A DNA stretch of 64,000 nucleotides. It comes from VGSG01 sp040756375 (GTDB lineage: Bacteria > Desulfobacterota > Desulfomonilia > Desulfomonilales > Desulfomonilaceae). This document shows positions 60,384-64,000 of this stretch, in pieces; position 1 is the stretch's first letter; each line of letters opens with the position of its first letter. Location: NCBI GenBank assembly GCA_040756375.1, contig JBFLZC010000028.1:1-64000 (forward strand), read 5' to 3'. The position numbers and the translations under genes are program-made. The notes under the pieces are model-generated. The model saw only the letters and a program-made list of their open reading frames with translations, was not told the DNA's origin and searched no databases.

Positions 60384-60540
60384 ATACCGGTTGTCAAGAT
60401 TCTTGGTTTCTTGGACAGCCCGCGCTTGAAGAACACCGGTAGGGTCCGGCGTCCCCCGGATCGCGTCCGGGGCAGGCTCTGCCGGCCCGAGCTAGGTGAC
60501 CCTTAAACGAAATGTGCCGGCACGGAGGCCGGCACCTACC
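60384..60540. repeat. GTAGGGGCCGGCG-family repeat, full copy 3
   Basis: Left block ATACCGGTTGTCAAGATTCT and CAGCCCGCGCTTGAAGAAC, first hairpin GTAGGGTCCGGCGTCCC to GCCGGCCCGAGCTAGGTGA with an extra inner GGATCGCGTCC pair, then CGGCACGGAGGCCGGCACCT. It begins 14 bases after the stop of the exported protein gene. Confidence 0.85.
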
Positions 60541-60554
60541 AGGCGCTTTCGGCC

Positions 60555-60589
60555 GGGTGCCACGGACCTCAGCTTTGGCAGGTCCGTGT
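60555..60589. repeat. Hairpin GGGTGCCACGGACCT / AGGTCCGTG
   Basis: A single hairpin with the GGTGCCAC left end of the family at 8830; the right GGCACC end is missing. It lies 26 bases beyond the stop of the minus-strand gene at 60615. Confidence 0.6.
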
Positions 60590-60614
60590 CTTATTCAGCG
60601 CGCGCTCTTCGCGC

Positions 60615-60917
60615 TCAATCGGCTCCCTGCCCCCCGGTCAGGAATACCTCCACCTTTTCGGGCCCAGACAAGAAGGTATCGAGTTTCCCCAGGAACCGGT
60701 TCCTTTCGTCGCTGGACTTCCATGCTTCCCAGCGCTTTCGGCTCGCCCACGTGCTGACGACAACGATACGGTTGGGACTGTCAGCGCTGATCAGCGTTTG
60801 CCCGGAGATGTACCCCCCTTGCAGAGTCACGGCCGACCGAAGTTGCATCAGGAGCTGGTAGGCCTCGTTGATCCGCTCCGGCTTGAACTCCCTCGTGATA
60901 AGGACTTTAATGGCCAT
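60615..60917 (-). CDS. Antibiotic-biosynthesis-monooxygenase (ABM) domain protein
   Basis: A 100-residue ferredoxin-like protein: IKVLITREFKPERINEAYQL, a central helix, then NRIVVVSTWASRKRWEAW and FLSGPEKVEVFL. ABM proteins are small dimers that act as cofactor-free oxygenases, heme-degrading enzymes or carriers; no heme ligand can be assigned here. GGAGGAG precedes ATG 60917. It is on the same strand as the PBP1C gene and 150 bases downstream of it. Confidence 0.85.
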   Translation of the reverse strand: MAIKVLITREFKPERINEAYQLLMQLRSAVTLQGGYISGQTLISADSPNRIVVVSTWASRKRWEAWKSSDERNRFLGKLDTFLSGPEKVEVFLTGGQGAD

Positions 60918-61067
60918 CTGCTCCTCCTCTCCTAAGGCTAAGGTGAATGAAAGAGCTCCTCTTTATTTCATTATCAGAGAAGAACCCGGCCCAATCAAGT
61001 TGATTGTCTTTGCGTAGAGGACTTTCCCGGCTATCCTCTCCAAAGCCTTGGTTATTCCAAGCCGCAA

Positions 61068-63434
61068 TTACTCCACGCGGATCGTCACCTGCGCGGCTTC
61101 TCCATGCGGAGTGACCGCGTGAACCACGTGGCCGCCCTTTAGCGGTTCCCAAAAGAATTCGTACGGCGGCGGAGTTCTCGCGATCTCCACACCGTCCAGT
61201 ATCCAGATTACTTGAGACACTATTGGCTCCACCACAGCCTGGAACCGGATACGATTCTGGTGGTGCGGCGAAAGCACGAATCGGTCGAAGTTGTGGGGGC
61301 TCAGGATGCTGACTCGAGAACTCCGATCCACAGGCCCAGGGCCATGGGGAGTGAGCGTTCCGGTTACACCTGCTTGGGCCCTCTCAGCCCGCGTTCGCGG
61401 CCCCTCGCCGAGGCGGAATCTCCCCTGTCCGTGCTCTTTTTCCCTTCGATCTATCCATTGCGCGTAAGTGGATCCCAGGGTGTACTGTTCGGTTTCGTGG
61501 GTCAGGTCGCATTGCGCGTCCGATATTGCGCCGCCGATGACTAGCTCGCGGCTTGTGTACGGACACCGGGAAGAAGCAGGTTTGCCGGACATCCAGCAGA
61601 TCGTCTCTTCCTGAACACCATCGGGTCTCTTGAACGGAGAGCCCAGCCCTTCCACCGAAAGCACCTGAACGATCTCCTGCATGATCGGGCCCACGGCCGT
61701 GGCTCCTGATGCTCGTGCGGTTGACTCGCCGGTGAAATTGCCCGCCCATATGCCGATCACGTGAGACGCAGTGGCCCCAATGATCCAGCAATCTCGGTAG
61801 TTGCTGCTGGTACCGGTCTTCATGGCTATCTCAGAGGGGAAGTTCATCCACCCCGGATTTCCGAATGTCAGCAGGCGAGCCGAAGGGTCAGCCAGGATGT
61901 GCATGATCACGTACGCGGCCTGAGGCGACATAACCTGCACCGGCCATGCCCCCTCACCTGCGCGCACAGCTAAGGGCCGGTGCAAGCCGCCGTTCGCCAA
62001 CGTGCAGTACGCCTGAACGAGTCGGAACAGGTCCGCTTCGATATTCCCGATGGCCAGGCCCAGGCCGTAGTGCTGTGCGGGCGCGGCATTCTCGTACACG
62101 AGATCCAGTTTCTTGAGGAAATCGTAGAAATCTTCCAGCCCAATGGCCTTCACCAGCTTGATCGAAGAAATATTCAGGGAATTGCCGAGCGCCACCCGTA
62201 AATTCACCGGTCCGTAGAAACGACGGTCCGCGTTGAGCGGAAGGTAATCCCCATGCGGTGTAGGATAGCTTCTGAAGGTGTCCGGGATCTCCGAATAGGC
62301 CTGGTATCCTTTTTCCAGCGCCAGCGCGTACAGAAAAGGCTTTAAAGTTGACCCGGCCCCACGCGGGGCAAAGACCGCGTTATTGAAACCTTCGCTTGCA
62401 GACCTGTACCCCAGAGAGCCCACCAGGGCCAGCACTTGAGCGCTCCGCGTATCAACAATCAGCGCGCCGGTCTGCCGTATTCCCATTCCTGCAAGGCGGC
62501 CGCGATGCGCGTTGACGATTCTTTCCACCCGATGCTGAGTATCGAGGTCTATGGTGGCCCGGATGTGCGCGCCTGATTGGATCTCACTTGTCAGGAGGTG
62601 ATCCACCAGGTGGGGCGCTTCGCAAGGAAAGCCTCGAAATGCAAAATGAACAGACTCCCCTTTCATCGCGGCCAGTTGTTCGGATTTGATCCATCCTCGC
62701 ACTGCCATGCGTTCAAGGACCGAGTCTTTCGCCGCGAGCGCGGTTTTTCGTGATGTGGGCTTGCGGGGATCGAGCCGCGAAGGAGATCGGGGCAAGACAG
62801 CCAGCAATGCAGCTTCGGCCGGATTGAGGCTTTCTATGTCTTTGCCGAAATAGGAGCGCGCGGCCAGACCCACCCCGCGTATGTTGCCCCCCATTGGCGA
62901 AAGATTCAGATAGAGTTCGAGAATTTGCTCCTTGGAAAGCTGCGTCTCCATTTTGATAGCGGCTGCGAGCTCAATCGCTTTGGATCGCAGCGTCCTCGGC
63001 CTAGGCTGAATAAGCCTGACCACCTGCTGCGTGATGGTGGATGCGCCGGAGACCGTGCGCCATTGCGCCAAATTGCCGGCAAGAGCGCGCAGCATAGCGA
63101 ATGGGTCGAAGCCGAGGTGATAGAGAAAGCGTTGATCTTCGGCCGCGATAAACGCGTGTTTCACACACGCGGGGGCTCGCTGAATTTCGCACCAGATCCC
63201 GAACTGGCGGTCGGGTCCGGGAACCAGCCGGAGAAGTCTCCCATGACGATCCACAACCGCGGAACCCAGGCGCGGCCGCTGAGTATTCAGAGCATCTCGA
63301 TAGTCGGGCAGCCAACCGCTGACAAGCCACGCCACCGCAAAGAGCATTGCGAGGCCCGCGACGAGAATTGCTACGGCCCTTTTCAGGACTCGTGGCGCCG
63401 CTGGTGGGATCTTGAAGTTATTTGATGGCCGCAT
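61068..63434 (-). CDS. pbpC: Penicillin-binding protein 1C
   Basis: A 788-residue bifunctional peptidoglycan synthase. One N-terminal transmembrane helix (VAILVAGLAMLFAVAWLVSG) is followed by a GT51 glycosyltransferase (FIAAEDQRFLYHLGFDP, GASTITQQVVRLIQP), then a transpeptidase with SxxK in NISSIKLVK and KTGTS in AMKTGTSSNYRDCW, then a C-terminal PBP1C-type domain (about 85 residues ending GEAAQVTIRVE). ATG 63434 gives the family length; the longer frame runs into a repeat. In E. coli pbpC is next to an alpha-2-macroglobulin gene; none is present here. Confidence 0.95.
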   Translation of the reverse strand: MRPSNNFKIPPAAPRVLKRAVAILVAGLAMLFAVAWLVSGWLPDYRDALNTQRPRLGSAVVDRHGRLLRLVPGPDRQFGIWCEIQRAPACVKHAFIAAEDQRFLYHLGFDPFAMLRALAGNLAQWRTVSGASTITQQVVRLIQPRPRTLRSKAIELAAAIKMETQLSKEQILELYLNLSPMGGNIRGVGLAARSYFGKDIESLNPAEAALLAVLPRSPSRLDPRKPTSRKTALAAKDSVLERMAVRGWIKSEQLAAMKGESVHFAFRGFPCEAPHLVDHLLTSEIQSGAHIRATIDLDTQHRVERIVNAHRGRLAGMGIRQTGALIVDTRSAQVLALVGSLGYRSASEGFNNAVFAPRGAGSTLKPFLYALALEKGYQAYSEIPDTFRSYPTPHGDYLPLNADRRFYGPVNLRVALGNSLNISSIKLVKAIGLEDFYDFLKKLDLVYENAAPAQHYGLGLAIGNIEADLFRLVQAYCTLANGGLHRPLAVRAGEGAWPVQVMSPQAAYVIMHILADPSARLLTFGNPGWMNFPSEIAMKTGTSSNYRDCWIIGATASHVIGIWAGNFTGESTARASGATAVGPIMQEIVQVLSVEGLGSPFKRPDGVQEETICWMSGKPASSRCPYTSRELVIGGAISDAQCDLTHETEQYTLGSTYAQWIDRREKEHGQGRFRLGEGPRTRAERAQAGVTGTLTPHGPGPVDRSSRVSILSPHNFDRFVLSPHHQNRIRFQAVVEPIVSQVIWILDGVEIARTPPPYEFFWEPLKGGHVVHAVTPHGEAAQVTIRVE

Positions 63435-63446
63435 CCCAACACATCG

Positions 63447-63525
63447 GTAGGGGCCGGCGTCCCTGCCGGCCCGAGTTTGTTGATAGTCGTTGCATAATCC
63501 ACCGGCACGGAGGCCGGCGGCTACC
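63447..63525. repeat. GTAGGGGCCGGCG-family repeat, copy 4 without left block
   Basis: GTAGGGGCCGGCGTCCCTGC with CCGGCCCGAGTTTGTTGA, then CGGCACGGAGGCCGGCGGCT. It fills the gap between pbpC (start 63434) and the cysteine desulfurase end (63553), so it lies within the leader of pbpC. Confidence 0.82.
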
Positions 63526-63552
63526 AAAACCGCGTTGCCCCCGTAATCTGTT

Positions 63553-64000
63553 CTAATCCTGGGTCATCAAACTCTCGGCCGCGTCCGCGATCACCTGTAC
63601 TGCTCGGTCGATCTCGTCTTCCGTGGTCATGCGTCCTGTGGTGAAACGGAGCGTGCCTTTGGCCCACGCCAACGGCACGTTCATGGCTCGGAGCACGCTG
63701 GATATTTCCACATGGTCCGCGTGGCACGCGGCCCCAGCGGATACGGCCACATCCAGCCCGATTTCTTCGAGTATGCGGTTCGCTTCCAGTCCTCGGAAGC
63801 TAACGTTGAGCGTATTGGGGAGGCGCTTCTCAGGGTGCCCATTCACGCGGATCTTTTCGCCCAGTCTCTCGTGCAATCCGCGATAGAGCCTGTCCCGCAT
63901 CTCTCTCATGTGAGCCATATTCTTTGCCAGGTCCCGTGCCGCGATCTCACACGCCTTGCCGAGCCCCACGATCTCCAGGACGTTCTCCGTTCCGGCGCGC
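63553..64000 (-). CDS. Cysteine desulfurase, C-terminal part (gene cut by window edge)
   Basis: The last 149 codons of a NifS/IscS-type PLP enzyme. The frame runs to the window edge and begins RAGTENVLEIVGLGKA, a very conserved block of the family. The reactive-loop Cys is in SAGAACHADH, and LRFTTGRMTTEDEID is the closing domain. It takes sulfur from cysteine for Fe-S clusters, thiamin and tRNA. The HADH sequence after the loop Cys differs from the IscS HTS type and is closer to desulfurases linked with selenium metabolism. The start and the PLP Lys are outside the window. Confidence 0.92.
   Translation of the reverse strand, partial: RAGTENVLEIVGLGKACEIAARDLAKNMAHMREMRDRLYRGLHERLGEKIRVNGHPEKRLPNTLNVSFRGLEANRILEEIGLDVAVSAGAACHADHVEISSVLRAMNVPLAWAKGTLRFTTGRMTTEDEIDRAVQVIADAAESLMTQD

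Overview
The window reads as the chromosome of a Deltaproteobacterium (Desulfobacterota), probably an anaerobic, Desulfomonile-like organism. This is an inference from gene content and style: a fused transaldolase/glucose-6-phosphate isomerase, DUF4242-like proteins with a cysteine/tryptophan-rich tail, a Liv-type ABC operon carrying its own acyl-CoA ligase and thiolase, a short ThiC, and many intergenic palindromic repeats. No rRNA, tRNA, CRISPR array, intact insertion sequence or prophage was found.

Layout. 1-7.4 kb: a gene tail cut by the left edge, small conserved proteins, a GNAT acetyltransferase, the Tal-Pgi fusion, two related DUF4242-like proteins and a membrane methyltransferase-fold protein. 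7.7-32.3 kb: about 24 genes, all on the minus strand and many overlapping by 4 bases, forming a surface-polysaccharide locus read from wzm/wzt toward 7.7 kb. It has an ABC exporter, CDP-glucose synthesis and dehydration (rfbF, rfbG), a 3,5-epimerase, a C-methyltransferase, an aminotransferase, an acyltransferase, a sulfotransferase, methyltransferases, one clear glycosyltransferase, four radical SAM enzymes, and a detached E1 alpha/beta thiamine-diphosphate enzyme with an SDR and a zinc dehydrogenase. A RelE/antitoxin pair sits inside it. 33.4-35.6 kb: three exported proteins (ankyrin repeats, a cysteine-rich peptide, a beta-rich protein). 36-45.5 kb: a TetR-family regulator, thiolase, LivF, LivG, acyl-CoA ligase, LivH, LivM, LivK and a crotonase, which looks like an organic-acid uptake and CoA-activation operon. 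46-51 kb: an RND efflux pump and its adaptor, separated by 0.56 kb of repeats. 51.4-57.2 kb: a stand-alone pyruvate-kinase C-domain protein, ThiC, an M24 peptidase, a zinc dehydrogenase and an LsrF-like aldolase. 58.5-64 kb: a HddA-like sugar kinase, a secreted protein, an ABM-domain protein, penicillin-binding protein 1C and the end of a cysteine desulfurase gene.

Nearly every intergenic gap holds one or more imperfect or perfect inverted repeats from at least six sequence families. Several families share one architecture, two hairpins bounded by a terminal inverted repeat, and several copies lie within 20-100 bases of a stop codon. One family is a portable terminator-like hairpin (7 copies), one is a composite of about 300-350 bp (2 long copies plus fragments), and one supplies the last codons and stop of the rfbC-like gene. 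These repeats and the E1-containing sugar locus are the least ordinary parts of the window.
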